The notes beneath the pieces are model-generated. The model searched no databases. It was not told the DNA's origin and saw only the letters and a list, made by a program, of their open reading frames with translations. A program made the position numbers and the translations under genes. Below are positions 9,186 through 20,202 of a stretch of 56,792 nucleotides of DNA, piece by piece. Origin of the DNA: Halomonas saccharevitans (GTDB lineage: Bacteria > Pseudomonadota > Gammaproteobacteria > Pseudomonadales > Halomonadaceae); NCBI RefSeq assembly GCF_900116405.1, contig NZ_FPAQ01000026.1:1-56792 (forward strand). Reading direction: 5' to 3'. Numbering within the stretch: the stretch's first letter is position 1; the number at the start of each line of letters is the position of its first letter.

Positions 9186-10829
9186 CTACTCCCGCCCCTC
9201 ACGCTCGAGCCCCGCGGACTCCGGCGAGGCGGTCGCCAGATACTCCTGGAGTCGCGCCTCGGCCTGATCGTCGAAGAGGATATCGCAGGCCTCGCGCAGG
9301 CCCGGGGAGCGCCGGATGGTGTGTTCCGGGACGACCAGCGAGATCTTCGAGCGGCGCCTCAGGAAGTCTTCGAGCCTGGTCACCATCTCGCGGCGCCTGG
9401 CCAGCTTGAGCTCGCAGCGCAGGTACTCGGTGTGCTCGATGAGCACCTCGGCCTGGCGGGGGTCCTGGCGGATGTCTTCCAGCAGCTCGAGCGCCTGGGC
9501 GCCGTAGCGGCGCCACAGGCGGGTGCTCAGCGGCTCCGAAGCGCCCTCCCCGGTCATGGCATCCAGGTCCATCAGCCGCGCCTGGTGCATGAAGGCCTCG
9601 CGCACCGAGGCATCCGGCTCGCCGTACCAGCGAACGTCCGGATAGGGGATCTCGACGCCGAGGCGTTGAACCTCCGCCACGACCTCCTCGCCGACGTTGA
9701 GACAGTCGGTGAGCTTGCCGCCGAAGATGCTCAGGTGACCCATCTCGGCATCGATATCGATGGCGTGCTTGCGTGACAGGTTGAGGAAGTCCCGGTCGTC
9801 GCCGCCGCTGGGCTTCACCGCCAGCGGCCGCACGCCGCAGCGGGTGGCGATGATGTCCGCCTTGCGGAGCGGCTTGTCCAGGGCGAGGCGGGTGTTGATG
9901 TTGTCGAGCACGAAGCGAATATCGTCCTCGGTGGCCCCGACCTCGGGCTTCTCGACCCGGGTATCGGTGGTGCCGATGCAGGTGCGCGGCCCCATGGGGA
10001 TCACGAAGAACAGCCGGCCATCGTCGGCGAAGAAGGCCAGCACCCGCTTGCTGTCGGTCAGCCGCGGCACGATCAGATGGATGCCCTTGGAGAAGACATG
10101 CCGATGGTCGGTCTGCTGCCCCGAGAGGCTGTTGTGCTGATCGACCCAGGGCCCGGCGGCATTGATCAGCACCTTCGAGCGCACCTCGAAGGTGTGGCCG
10201 TCCATGCGATCACGCATCTGGGTGACCCATAGATCGCCCTCGCGCCGTGCGCCCATCGACTCGACGTAGTTGGCCGCCACGGTGCCGAAATCCAGCGCCC
10301 CGCGCACAAAGTTGAAGACGAAGCGGGCATCGTTGTCGTGCAGGTAGGCATCGGAATATTCGAAGCCGCCCTGCGCCTGCTTGGTGTCGATGATCGGCTC
10401 CCGCGCCTTGATGCCGCCGGGTCGCAGGAAGTTCGGCCGCCGGGTGAAGGCGCTGCCCATCAGCCAGTAGAGCCAGGTGCCGGCCCAGGGGTAGAGGGGA
10501 TGATGGCGAAAGCCCTTGTTGATCGTGGTCAGGAAGCGAATCTCCTGCACCGTGGAGGGGTAGCTCTCGATCAGGTGGTTGCGGCTCTTGCAGAGCTTGC
10601 GCACCAGCGCGAAGTCGCCGCTCTCCATGTACTTGATGCCCCCCCATACCAGGTTGGAGGAGTGCATGCTGGTGCTGCCGGCGAAGTCGCCGCGGTCGAT
10701 CAGCGCCACCCGAGCGCCCTTGCCGCTAAGCGCGGCGGCGGCGGCGGCGCCGTTGATGCCGGCGCCGACGATCAGCGCATCGAAGACCCGCTCGGGAAGC
10801 TGGCGAAGGTTGTTCTCTCTGAGTTGCAT
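9186..10829 (-). CDS. glpD: FAD-dependent glycerol-3-phosphate dehydrogenase, ABC-operon paralogue
   Basis: A 547-residue FAD oxidoreductase of the GlpD family. Residues 17-31 carry the dinucleotide-binding loop (IVGAGINGAAAAAAL), and SNLVWGGIKYME, INAAGPWVD and SIFGGKLTDCL are conserved family blocks. It oxidises sn-glycerol-3-phosphate to dihydroxyacetone phosphate at the inner membrane and feeds electrons to quinone. It is the last gene of the glycerol ABC transporter operon, as in rhizobial glp clusters where glpD adjoins glpSTPQUV. It is clearly different from the second glpD at 29279. A hairpin separates it from glpV, so it may be expressed at a lower level. Substrate assignment is by family and context. 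Confidence 0.85.
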   Translation of the reverse strand: MQLRENNLRQLPERVFDALIVGAGINGAAAAAALSGKGARVALIDRGDFAGSTSMHSSNLVWGGIKYMESGDFALVRKLCKSRNHLIESYPSTVQEIRFLTTINKGFRHHPLYPWAGTWLYWLMGSAFTRRPNFLRPGGIKAREPIIDTKQAQGGFEYSDAYLHDNDARFVFNFVRGALDFGTVAANYVESMGARREGDLWVTQMRDRMDGHTFEVRSKVLINAAGPWVDQHNSLSGQQTDHRHVFSKGIHLIVPRLTDSKRVLAFFADDGRLFFVIPMGPRTCIGTTDTRVEKPEVGATEDDIRFVLDNINTRLALDKPLRKADIIATRCGVRPLAVKPSGGDDRDFLNLSRKHAIDIDAEMGHLSIFGGKLTDCLNVGEEVVAEVQRLGVEIPYPDVRWYGEPDASVREAFMHQARLMDLDAMTGEGASEPLSTRLWRRYGAQALELLEDIRQDPRQAEVLIEHTEYLRCELKLARRREMVTRLEDFLRRRSKISLVVPEHTIRRSPGLREACDILFDDQAEARLQEYLATASPESAGLEREGRE

Positions 10830-10873
10830 GTCTGGCCCTTTTTTCGAAGCACCGGGTGTCGAAACACCTCGTA

Positions 10874-10915
10874 TCGAAGCGAAAGGCCCCGCTCGGCGCG
10901 CACCGAGCGGGGCCT
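10874..10915 (-). terminator. Intergenic hairpin between glpV and glpD, possible attenuating terminator
   Basis: A perfect 13-base-pair GC-rich stem (10884-10896 with 10903-10915) with a six-base loop is followed in the RNA by TTTCGCTTCG. The T tract is poor, so partial termination or protection of the upstream glpV message from 3' decay is more likely than a full stop. Confidence 0.55.
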
Positions 10916-11007
10916 CAGGTCCCGTTCAGGCAACCGGTCACACGTTCTGACTCGGCGCCGGGTGAGCCCGGCGCCAGGCTGAGCGGGTCAGGCGACCCGC
11001 ATGCCGA

Positions 11008-12750
11008 TCATTCGCGCGAGCCGGCGGCCATCCACTCCTCCATCATCTGGTCGTAGGGCACGGTGGTGCCTTGGGGCATCTCGTTGTCCAGCTCGGCCTT
11101 GGGCGATCCGGGCTGGGAGAGCCAGTACTCGGGATCGCGCTCCTCGTTGAGGTTGGGGGAATAGGTCGCGAAGACCTTGGCCCGCGCCAGGCGCGCCATG
11201 ATGCTGTCGAGGTCCGCGGCCAGGTTGTCGAGGCCCTCCTGGGGCGAGATGTCGCCGCTGACCGCCGGCGCCAGGTTCTGCCACCACAGCGGCGCCATGC
11301 GCGGATAGTCCGGCACGTTGGTGGAGGACGGCGTCCAGTTCGACTCGTTGGGGCTGCGATAGAACTCGACCAGGCCACCGAGTTTGGGTGCCATCTCGGT
11401 CATCTGCTCGGAGAAGATGTCGGATTCGCGGATCGGCGTGAGGCCCGCCATCAGCTTCTCGAGCGACACCGTCTTGGCGGTGGTGAACTGGGCGAACAGC
11501 CAGGCCGCGGTGCGGCGATCCTCGGGGGTGGAGTCGAAGAAGGTCCAGGAGCCCACGTCCTGATAGCCGACCTTCGAGCCCTCCTCCCAATAGGGGCCGG
11601 TGGGTGACGGCGCCATGCGCCACTTGGGATTGCCCTCCTCGTCGGTGACCGGCAGGGCAGGATCGGTCATGTCCGCAGTGAAGGCGGTGTACCAGAACAT
11701 CTGCTGGGCGATCTGGCCCTGGGCCGGCACCGGCCCCGCCTCGCCGAAGGTCATGCCGCTGGCCTCGGGCGGCGCGTACTGCTCGAGCCAGTCGACCATC
11801 TTGGTCACGGCAAAGACCGAGGCCGGGGAGTTGGTGGCCCCGCCGCGGCTGACGCTCGCCCCCACCGGCTCGCTCTGCTCATTGACGCGGATGCCCCAGT
11901 CGTCGACCGGGTTGCCGAACGGCACGCCGGTACTTCCCATGCCGGCCATGGAGAGCCAGGAGTCGTGGAAGCGCCAGCCCAGCGACGGATCGCGGCGACC
12001 GTAATCCATGTGGCCATAGACCTTGGTGCCGTCGATCTCGCCGACGTGCTCGGTGAAGAACTCGGCGATGTCCTGGTAGGCCGTCCAGTTGGTCGGCACG
12101 CCCAGGTCGTAGCCATAAAGCTCGCGGAACTGGTCCTGCAGGTCCTCGCGCTGGAACCAGTCATAGCGGAACCAGTAGAGGTTGGCGAACTGCTGGTCGG
12201 GCAGCTGGTAAAGGCTGCCATCGGGCCCGGTGCCGTACTGCAGGCCGATGAAGTCGTCGAGATCCAGGGTCGGCAACGTATAGTCGGCCCACTCGTTCTC
12301 CATGGCGTTGGAGAGGTTGACGGTGGTGCCGTAACGGATATGGGTACCGATGGCGTCGGAGTCGTTGACGTAGCCATCGTAGATGTTGCGACCCGACTGC
12401 ATCTGGGTCTGCATGTTGTTGACCACATCCCCCTCACCGATGATGTTGTGGGTCACCTCGATGCCGGTGAGCTCGCTGAAGGCCTCGGCCAGCACATCAC
12501 GCTCGTAGATGTGCGTGGTCAGGCCCTCCGCCACGGTGTTGATCTCCATGCCGCGGAAGGGCTCGGCCGCCTTGGCGAACCACAGGAGTTCCTCGATCTG
12601 CTGATCGCGAGACAGCGTCGAATCCTGAAAATGCTCATCGATCAGCCGTTCGGCGATCGCCCGGGCATCGTGGTTGTCGGCGTGCAGGGAGGCGCTGGCC
12701 AGCATGATGCTGGCCGCCACCAGTGAGCGTCGTATTGTTATTGCTGTCAT
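11008..12750 (-). CDS. glpV: Glycerol ABC transporter periplasmic binding protein GlpV
   Basis: A 580-residue exported solute-binding protein. Residues 1-24 form a signal peptide (basic start, hydrophobic core, ASLHA cleavage region). The mature part is acidic, as expected for a halophile periplasm. It is longer than typical sugar-binding proteins, which matches the rhizobial GlpV family. It should deliver glycerol to the GlpP-GlpQ channel. ATG 12750 has GAGG with six-base spacing. It sits last among the transporter genes, separated from glpU by a 222-base gap that contains a dispersed repeat. Identification rests on size, signal peptide and exact operon synteny. Confidence 0.85.
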   Translation of the reverse strand: MTAITIRRSLVAASIMLASASLHADNHDARAIAERLIDEHFQDSTLSRDQQIEELLWFAKAAEPFRGMEINTVAEGLTTHIYERDVLAEAFSELTGIEVTHNIIGEGDVVNNMQTQMQSGRNIYDGYVNDSDAIGTHIRYGTTVNLSNAMENEWADYTLPTLDLDDFIGLQYGTGPDGSLYQLPDQQFANLYWFRYDWFQREDLQDQFRELYGYDLGVPTNWTAYQDIAEFFTEHVGEIDGTKVYGHMDYGRRDPSLGWRFHDSWLSMAGMGSTGVPFGNPVDDWGIRVNEQSEPVGASVSRGGATNSPASVFAVTKMVDWLEQYAPPEASGMTFGEAGPVPAQGQIAQQMFWYTAFTADMTDPALPVTDEEGNPKWRMAPSPTGPYWEEGSKVGYQDVGSWTFFDSTPEDRRTAAWLFAQFTTAKTVSLEKLMAGLTPIRESDIFSEQMTEMAPKLGGLVEFYRSPNESNWTPSSTNVPDYPRMAPLWWQNLAPAVSGDISPQEGLDNLAADLDSIMARLARAKVFATYSPNLNEERDPEYWLSQPGSPKAELDNEMPQGTTVPYDQMMEEWMAAGSRE

Positions 12751-12818
12751 GTTGACCTCGTCGGTTATATACAGGGTGTTACAGCGTACCGAGGGCTTTT
12801 CCGTCGACAGGCCTTCGA

Positions 12819-12900
12819 GGGGGCGCTGTGAACCCCTCCCTGGGCGCTACCGACGCCATCCATGGCGTAGGACCCCCTCTTCGCCCTGTCCCCGGCGCCC
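12819..12900. repeat. 82-base dispersed intergenic repeat, copy A
   Basis: This stretch matches 22539-22620 almost base for base (about four differences in 82). It contains the short palindrome ACGCCATCCATGGCGT. It lies inside the glp operon, between glpU and glpV, so it must be transcribed with the operon. Confidence 0.85.
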
Positions 12901-12972
12901 ATCGACCAGCGATTGCACTGCCCCGGGTAGTGACGGTCGTTCATCCGTGAACATTCTCCTCCTTGCGAGTCA

Positions 12973-13245
12973 TCAGCCCCAGCGCATCAGGATCAGTAGC
13001 CAGATCACCGACGCCCCCAGGGCCAGCCAGATGCTGAGCGGGGTGAAGCCCACGACCAGCAGATGGATGTAGGCGGCAGTGAGCAGCCCGATGAAGAGGC
13101 GATCGCCGCGGGTGGTGGCGATCGGCAGGAAGCCCTTGCGCTCGACCGTCGGCGAGGCCACTTCCCAGGCCGTCATGCCGACCAGCATGGCGGCGATGAC
13201 CGCGAAGAAGACGGTGGTAGGCGTGGTCCAGACCATCCATTCCAT
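12973..13245 (-). CDS. glpU: Small membrane protein of the glycerol ABC operon, GlpU (DUF2160 type)
   Basis: 90 residues with three hydrophobic segments (about 10-27, 48-65 and 68-87) and almost no soluble part. Proteins of this size and position occur between the permease and binding-protein genes in rhizobial glycerol ABC operons, where they are called GlpU and have no assigned biochemical role. Translation should be strong: GAGGAGGG lies seven bases before ATG 13245. It follows glpQ by 12 bases. Confidence 0.8.
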   Translation of the reverse strand: MEWMVWTTPTTVFFAVIAAMLVGMTAWEVASPTVERKGFLPIATTRGDRLFIGLLTAAYIHLLVVGFTPLSIWLALGASVIWLLILMRWG

Positions 13246-13257
13246 GTCGCGCCCTCC

Positions 13258-15026
<1,769 letters not shown>

Positions 15027-15034
<8 letters not shown>

Positions 15035-16127
15035 GGTCGAACTCCACGCGGAACTCGTCGACGTACAGGCCGAGGCGATCGTCGGGGAAGCGCAGCCAGG
15101 CGCGGCCGCTCGGGGTCGTCTGGCCCTCCTCGATGCGCGCCTTGAGGGGCGTGCCGCCCAGCGTCAGGTAGACGATCGAGTAGGTGCCGAGATCCTGGGC
15201 GTGCTGCACCCGGGCCTCCATGGCGCCGACGACGGGCTGTTCGTGGACCTCGATGAATTCCGGGCGAATGCCGAGCTTGACGTTGTCCGAGCGCGCCCCG
15301 GCCACGGCATCATGGACCCCCTTACCCACCTCGAGCAGTGTCTCGCCAGCCATCACCCGCCCCTGGTGGGTCGTGACTGTCAGGAAATTCATGCCGGGGC
15401 TGCCGATGAAATAGCCGACGAAGGTGTGATTGGGAGTCTCGAAGAGCTCACGAGGCGTGCCGAACTGCACCACCTGGCCCTCGTACATCACGGCGATCTT
15501 GTCGGCGAAGGTGGAGGCCTCGAGCTGATCGTGGGTCACGTAGACCATGGTGATCTCGAAGCGCTGGTGGATCTCCTTGAGCTTGCGGCGCAGCTTCCAC
15601 TTGAGCTGCGGGTCGATGACGGTCAGCGGCTCGTCGAAGAGGATGGCCGAGACGTCTTCGCGAACCAGCCCCCGACCCATGGAGACCTTCTGTTTCTCGT
15701 CGGCGGAGAGATTCTTCGCCTTGCGCTTGAGCTGACCGGTCAGCTCGAGCACCTCGGCGACCTCCATCACTCGCTCGTGGACCCTGGCCTCTGGCGTCTT
15801 CACGTTACGCAGCGGGAAGGCCAGGTTGTCGTAGACGGTCATGGTGTCGTAGATGACGGGAAACTGGAAAACCTGGGCGATATTGCGCGCCTCGGGCGGC
15901 AGGGCGTTGACCACCTCCCCATCGAAGAGCACCTCGCCGCTGGAGGGTTCCAGCAGGCCGGAGATGATGTTGAGCAGGGTCGACTTGCCGCAGCCGGAAG
16001 GCCCGAGCAGCGCGTAGGCGCCCCCCTGATGCCAGACGTGATCCATCTCGCGGATGGCATAGTCCTCGGGCGACGAAGGGTTCGGCAGATAGGTGTGGGC
16101 CAGCGACTTCAGGGTGATCTCGGCCAT
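15027..16127 (-). CDS. glpT: Glycerol ABC transporter ATPase GlpT
   Basis: A 366-residue ABC ATPase with a C-terminal OB-type domain. Walker A is at 42-50 (GPSGCGKST), Walker B at 161-166 (AILFDE) and the switch histidine is H199. The signature motif is degenerate: LSADEKQ at 140-146 instead of LSGGQ. The partner GlpS has the opposite pattern, so one of the two composite ATP sites should be weak. ATG 16127 lies just after the glpS stop; the frame is open further upstream but that part overlaps glpS. Not related to the E. coli glycerol-3-phosphate antiporter GlpT. Confidence 0.9.
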
Positions 16128-16128
16128 G

Positions 16129-17217
16129 TCACACGCCCCCCAGGTGCGTCGGGATATGCACCACGTCGCCGTGGCGATCGAAGGCATAGACCTTGTGGGT
16201 CGGGAAGTAGAGCGTCACGGGAGCATCGACGTCGAACTCGTGAACGCCCCCCAGGTGAACGGTCATGTGAAAGCGGTCGTTATGCACATGCAGGAAGGTC
16301 TCGGAGCCGCTGATCTCGGCCAGGTCGACGATCATCTGCACCTCGATGTCGTCCTTGGCCCGGGGCGCGAGCGAGATGTGCGAGGCACGCACGCCGAAGC
16401 GGTACTCCCCGGGGGGCAGCGAGCGCAGGTCGTCGTTGAGGGGGAAGTGCGTGCGCTCGTCGAAGGTCACCTCATCGCCGGAGATGAGGCCGTGCACGAT
16501 GTTGATCGGCGGCTCGGAGAACATCTCGGCGGCGAGGATATCCCGCGGGCGGTGGTAAACGTCCTCGGTGCGCCCGTATTGCAGCAGGCGGCCCTCGTGG
16601 AGCACGGCGGTGTTTCCGCCGAGCGCCAGCGCCTCGGCGGGTTCGGTGGTCGCATAGACGGCGATGCAGTTGCGTTCGCTGAACACGCTGCGCAGCTCGT
16701 CGCGAAACTCCTCGCGAAGCTTGTAATCCAGGTTGACCAGCGGCTCGTCGAAGAGCACCACGTCGGCATCCTTGACCAGCGCCCGCCCCATGGCGGTGCG
16801 CTGCTGCTGGCCGCCGGAGAGTTCCAGCGGCAGGCGGTCGAGAAGATGTTCGATGTGCAGCATCTCGGCCACCTCGCGCACCCTGCGATCGATCTCGGCC
16901 CGCGGCACCCGGGCTAGCTTCAGGGGCGAGGCGATATTGTCGAAGACGGAGAGGGCCGGATAGTTGATGAACTGCTGATAGACCATGGAGACGTTGCGCT
17001 TGCGCACCGAGCGGCCAGTAACGTCTTCACCGTTCATCAGGATGCGGCCCTTGCTGGGCACGTCCAGCCCGGCCATCAGCCGCATCAGGGTGGTCTTGCC
17101 CGACAGGGTACGTCCCAGCAGGACGTTGAAGGAGCCGGGCCCGAGCTCCAGGTTCACGCCCGCGATATGTAAGGAGCCACCGACCACATGATCGATGTTG
17201 TCTAGGATCAGGGACAT
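16129..17217 (-). CDS. glpS: Glycerol ABC transporter ATPase GlpS
   Basis: A 362-residue ABC ATPase, first gene of the operon. Walker A is unusual (GRTLSGKTT, 35-43), the signature is canonical (LSGGQ, 133-137), Walker B is VVLFDE (153-158), and the switch position has Thr191 instead of His (YATTEP in place of YVTHDQ). The C-terminal regulatory domain begins near residue 235. A GlpR-like operator lies at 17446-17463, about 230 bases upstream. A candidate -35 TAGACA lies around 17390 on the minus strand with a poor -10. The ribosome site is weak (GAG). Confidence 0.9.
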   Translation of the reverse strand: MSLILDNIDHVVGGSLHIAGVNLELGPGSFNVLLGRTLSGKTTLMRLMAGLDVPSKGRILMNGEDVTGRSVRKRNVSMVYQQFINYPALSVFDNIASPLKLARVPRAEIDRRVREVAEMLHIEHLLDRLPLELSGGQQQRTAMGRALVKDADVVLFDEPLVNLDYKLREEFRDELRSVFSERNCIAVYATTEPAEALALGGNTAVLHEGRLLQYGRTEDVYHRPRDILAAEMFSEPPINIVHGLISGDEVTFDERTHFPLNDDLRSLPPGEYRFGVRASHISLAPRAKDDIEVQMIVDLAEISGSETFLHVHNDRFHMTVHLGGVHEFDVDAPVTLYFPTHKVYAFDRHGDVVHIPTHLGGV

Positions 17218-17299
17218 ACGGATCTCGAGGTGTCGTTGTTATGTGGCGAGTGCGAGGACTCGTCCAGTCAACGTAGTCGAGATTCACTTTCAAACACAA

Positions 17300-17317
17300 A
17301 TGTCGCCAAGCGAAAAT
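17300..17317. promoter_or_regulatory. Weak GlpR-like half site upstream of glpS
   Basis: ATGTCGCCAAGCGAAAAT keeps a near-complete right half (CGAAAAT against CGAACAT) but its left half is shifted by one base. It is mentioned because the candidate site before phnD has the same shifted form. Confidence 0.25.
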
Positions 17318-17445
17318 ATTGGCGCCCTGCCCCTCAGCGGCGAGCTTCCGCACGCAACCAACTGAAAGTTTTAGCCTTTATGCGATATTGAACTTTTGTC
17401 TAATAAACAGCCGGGATTACGGGTCACGAGTGCCGGCGGGAGCGC

Positions 17446-17463
17446 ATGATCGAAAACGAACAT
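17446..17463. promoter_or_regulatory. GlpR-type operator upstream of the glycerol ABC operon
   Basis: ATGATCGAAAACGAACAT is a near-perfect inverted repeat with the ATGNTCG-N4-CGAACAT form of GlpR operators known from enteric bacteria. Its reverse complement matches the site at 28118-28135 at 15 of 18 positions. It suggests that GlpR (28293) controls glpSTPQUV. Confidence 0.65.
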
Positions 17464-17577
17464 AATGACAACAGACCACACCCATTCGACTCAGGAAAGT
17501 CGTTGGCAAACAGACACGACAACAGCAGATGGAGCAACCTGGCGAGACGATAGCGACGGGAAACGCGCGTCGTCAGG

Positions 17578-17656
17578 GCGTCGCGTGAAGGCGTCGCGTG
17601 AAGGGGTTGCGATGGAGATGTGGCGGGAAAGGAGATGTGGCGGGAAAGGAGATGTG
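17578..17656. repeat. Two short tandem repeats between upp and glpS
   Basis: A 13-base unit is repeated twice at 17578-17603. A 17-base unit (GGAGATGTGGCGGGAAA) is repeated twice at 17614-17647, with a nine-base partial third copy to 17656. No coding function is supported. The rest of the 17218-17718 gap holds the GlpR-like site and a hairpin and otherwise nothing recognisable. Confidence 0.8.
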
Positions 17657-17668
17657 TAGCGGGTATCT

Positions 17669-17700
17669 CCCCACCCGCAGGCAAGGCCCTGCGGGTGGGG
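17669..17700 (-). terminator. Strong hairpin downstream of upp
   Basis: A perfect 12-base-pair stem (17669-17680 with 17689-17700) lies 18 bases past the upp stop. No T tract follows on either strand, so it is either a weak terminator or an mRNA 3'-end stabiliser for the salvage operon. Confidence 0.5.
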
Positions 17701-17718
17701 GAGCATAATGCGGACGAC

Positions 17719-18348
17719 TCACCGAGTGCCGAAGATCTTGTCGCCGGCGTCGCCCAGGCCCGGGACGATGTAGCCGTTCTCGTCGAGATGGTCGTCGACC
17801 GAGGCGGTGTAGAGCTCGATGTCCGGATAGCTCTCCTGGACGCGCTTGATGCCCTCCGGCGCCGCCACCAGCACGATCACCTTCATGTGCTTGCAGCCGC
17901 GCTCGCGCAGCATGTCCAGCGTCGCCACCATGGTGCCGCCGGTGGCCAGCATCGGATCGATGACGATCGCCATGCGCTCGTCCATGTCATTGGCGAACTT
18001 GGCGAAATACGGCACCGGCTCGAGGGTCTCCTCGTCGCGGTAGAGGCCGACCACGCTGATTCGCGCGCTGGGGATCAGGTCGGTGACGCCGTCGAGCATG
18101 CCTAGGCCCGCCCGCAGGATCGGCACGATGGTGACCTTCTTGCCCTTGAGCAGCTGCACCGGAATCGGCTCACCGCTCCAGCCGTCGATGTCCTGAGTCT
18201 CGAGCTCGAGGTCGCTGGTCGCCTCGTAGGTGAGCAGCTTGGCCAGCTCGCCGGCCAGTTCGCGGAAACTCTTGGTGCTGATGCCGGCTTCGCGCATCAG
18301 GCCAAGCTTGTGCTGGACCAGGGGATGCTGGATGGCGTGGACGCTCAT
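17719..18348 (-). CDS. upp: Uracil phosphoribosyltransferase
   Basis: A 209-residue enzyme that makes UMP from uracil and PRPP. The PRPP-binding loop is [19 protein letters not shown], and the uracil-binding C-terminus ends [18 protein letters not shown]; both are textbook Upp. ATG 18348 is preceded by GAGG with eight-base spacing; the frame upstream is non-conserved. It lies 99 bases downstream of ung and may have its own promoter or be the end of the salvage operon. Its likely supplier of uracil is the UraA-type permease at 7844. Confidence 0.97.
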   Translation of the reverse strand: MSVHAIQHPLVQHKLGLMREAGISTKSFRELAGELAKLLTYEATSDLELETQDIDGWSGEPIPVQLLKGKKVTIVPILRAGLGMLDGVTDLIPSARISVVGLYRDEETLEPVPYFAKFANDMDERMAIVIDPMLATGGTMVATLDMLRERGCKHMKVIVLVAAPEGIKRVQESYPDIELYTASVDDHLDENGYIVPGLGDAGDKIFGTR

Positions 18349-18447
18349 GGGGATGACCTCTTCGACGGCGGCGGGAAGACGGCGACCATCGTCGGATGGA
18401 CGACGGCAACAAATTGCGCGCCATTCTAAACGCATCCGCCGCCGAGG

Positions 18448-19131
18448 TTAAGGCTCCTCGGGCAACTGCCAGTCGATGGGCTCGCGGCCCTGCTCGACGA
18501 GGAAGGCGTTGGCCCGTGAGAAGTGGTGGTTGCCGAAGAAACCGCGATGCGCCGAGAGCGGCGAGGGATGCGGCGACTCCAGCACCAGGTGACGCCGGGT
18601 GTCGATCAGCGAGCGTTTCTGTCGGGCATGACCGCCCCACAGCAGGAACACCGACGGCGCGGCGTGCTCGCTGACCGTTTCGATGGCGCGATCGGTGAAG
18701 GTCTCCCACCCCTTTCCGCGGTGAGAGCCGGCACTGCCCTGCTCCACCGTCAGCGAGGTATTGAGCAGCAGCACCCCCTGGCGCGCCCAGGCCTCCAGGT
18801 TACCGTGGGCCACCGGCTGGGTGCCGAGGTCCGCCGCCAGCTCCTTGTAGACGTTGACGAGCGAGGGCGGCACGCGCACCCCGGGACGCACCGAGAAACA
18901 CAGGCCGTGCGCCTGATCCGGCCCGTGGTAGGGGTCCTGGCCGAGGATCACCACCTTGACCTCATCGAGCGGGGTCAGCTCGAAGGCGCGAAACCAGTCG
19001 GATGAGTGCGGGTAGATCACCTTCTTGGCCGCCTTCTCGGCGGCCAGGAAATCGCGCAGCGACTGCATGTAGGGCGCATCGAACTCCTGGCCCAGCCACC
19101 GCCGCCAGCTGTCGGGAAGGGGGCATGTCAT
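18448..19131 (-). CDS. ung: Uracil-DNA glycosylase
   Basis: A 227-residue family 1 UDG that removes uracil from DNA and starts base excision repair. The water-activating motif GQDPYHG is at 64-70 (Asp66), LLLNTSLTV provides the Asn that reads uracil, and [11 protein letters not shown] is the minor-groove intercalation loop. Full length. The start lies three bases past the gpt stop, with AGGAG inside the gpt end, so ung is co-transcribed with the purine salvage genes and its product returns uracil next to upp. Confidence 0.97.
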   Translation of the reverse strand: MTCPLPDSWRRWLGQEFDAPYMQSLRDFLAAEKAAKKVIYPHSSDWFRAFELTPLDEVKVVILGQDPYHGPDQAHGLCFSVRPGVRVPPSLVNVYKELAADLGTQPVAHGNLEAWARQGVLLLNTSLTVEQGSAGSHRGKGWETFTDRAIETVSEHAAPSVFLLWGGHARQKRSLIDTRRHLVLESPHPSPLSAHRGFFGNHHFSRANAFLVEQGREPIDWQLPEEP

Positions 19132-19134
19132 GGC

Positions 19135-19614
19135 TCAGCGCTTCTCCTGATCGACCAGCGGTTCGACATAGGCCACGCCCATGTCCCAGGGAAACTGTAT
19201 CCAGCAGTCCTGGGCCACCTCGGTAAGGTACTGATCCACCAGCGGCTTGCCCTCGGGCTTGGCGTAGACGGTCACGAAGTGCGCCTTGGGCAGCATCTCG
19301 CGCACCGCCCGGGCGGTGCGACCTGTATCGACTAGGTCGTCGACCAGCAGCCAGCCTTCGCCGTCGTGGTCGACGCCCTTCAGCACCGCCAGGCCGCCCT
19401 GCTCCATGCGCTCGTAGCTCTTGATGCAGACGGTATCGATGAGGCGCACGTCGAGTTCGCGGGCGATCAGCGCGGCGGGAATCAGCCCGCCGCGGGTGAT
19501 CGCGACGATGCCCTTGACATCGCGCCCGATCAACTCACGGCAGAGCTCGCGCACGTCGCGATGCAGCTGGTCCCAGGAGATGATCAGGCGCTGGTGATAG
19601 CGTGAGGCGCTCAT
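19135..19614 (-). CDS. gpt: Xanthine-guanine phosphoribosyltransferase
   Basis: 159 residues, close in length and sequence to E. coli Gpt. It converts guanine, xanthine and (weakly) hypoxanthine to nucleotides with PRPP. The PRPP loop is [29 protein letters not shown] is the N-terminal substrate segment, and WIQFPWD forms part of the base pocket. It starts four bases downstream of the apt stop and three bases separate it from ung. Confidence 0.95.
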   Translation of the reverse strand: MSASRYHQRLIISWDQLHRDVRELCRELIGRDVKGIVAITRGGLIPAALIARELDVRLIDTVCIKSYERMEQGGLAVLKGVDHDGEGWLLVDDLVDTGRTARAVREMLPKAHFVTVYAKPEGKPLVDQYLTEVAQDCWIQFPWDMGVAYVEPLVDQEKR

Positions 19615-19618
19615 GGCG

Positions 19619-20164
19619 TCATTCGTCCTCGGTGAAGGAGCAGACCGCGAACACGCTGAAGCCCGCCTCGCGGATGCGCTGCGCGCCGCCCAGGTCCGGT
19701 AGATCGACGATGGTAGCGGTCTCCACCACCTGCCCGCCGCTGCGAGTGATCAGCTTGGCGGCGGCCAGCATGGTGCCACCGGTGGCGATCAGGTCGTCGA
19801 CCACAAGGATGCGATCCCCCTCGCGGAAGGCATCGGAGTGCAGCTCCACCTCGGCCTCGCCGTACTCCAGGGTGTAGGTCTCGCTGATGGTGCGAAACGG
19901 CAGCTTGCCCTTCTTGCGCACCGGCACGAAGCTGCAGCCGAGCTCGTAGGCCAGCGGCGCGCCGACGATGAAGCCTCGCGCATCGATGGCGGCGATGGCG
20001 TCGATCTCCATCTCCTGATAGCGATGCACGAAGCTGTCGATCAGCTTGCGGAAGGCGGCGCTGTTCTGCAGCAGCGGCGTGATATCACGGAAGTTGACTC
20101 CCGGCTGCGGCCAGTCGGGAACGGTGCGGATCACGGACTTGATGTAGTCGCCGTAGATGCTCAT
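19619..20164 (-). CDS. apt: Adenine phosphoribosyltransferase
   Basis: A 181-residue type I phosphoribosyltransferase that makes AMP from adenine. [12 protein letters not shown] is the family N-terminal block, [11 protein letters not shown] contacts the base, and [17 protein letters not shown] is the PRPP loop. It lies 38 bases downstream of the purine permease gene and has GAGG nine bases before ATG 20164. Uptake and salvage are thus encoded together. Confidence 0.97.
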   Translation of the reverse strand: MSIYGDYIKSVIRTVPDWPQPGVNFRDITPLLQNSAAFRKLIDSFVHRYQEMEIDAIAAIDARGFIVGAPLAYELGCSFVPVRKKGKLPFRTISETYTLEYGEAEVELHSDAFREGDRILVVDDLIATGGTMLAAAKLITRSGGQVVETATIVDLPDLGGAQRIREAGFSVFAVCSFTEDE

Positions 20165-20202
20165 CGGATGCAGCCTCGGTCAGTGAATGCAATCAGCCAG
20201 GA

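Noticed and set aside
17424..17684. Minus-strand open frame of 86 residues between upp and glpS
   Set aside because: It runs through the tandem repeats and the GlpR-like operator, has no ribosome site and is Ser/Leu/Arg-rich without a domain.
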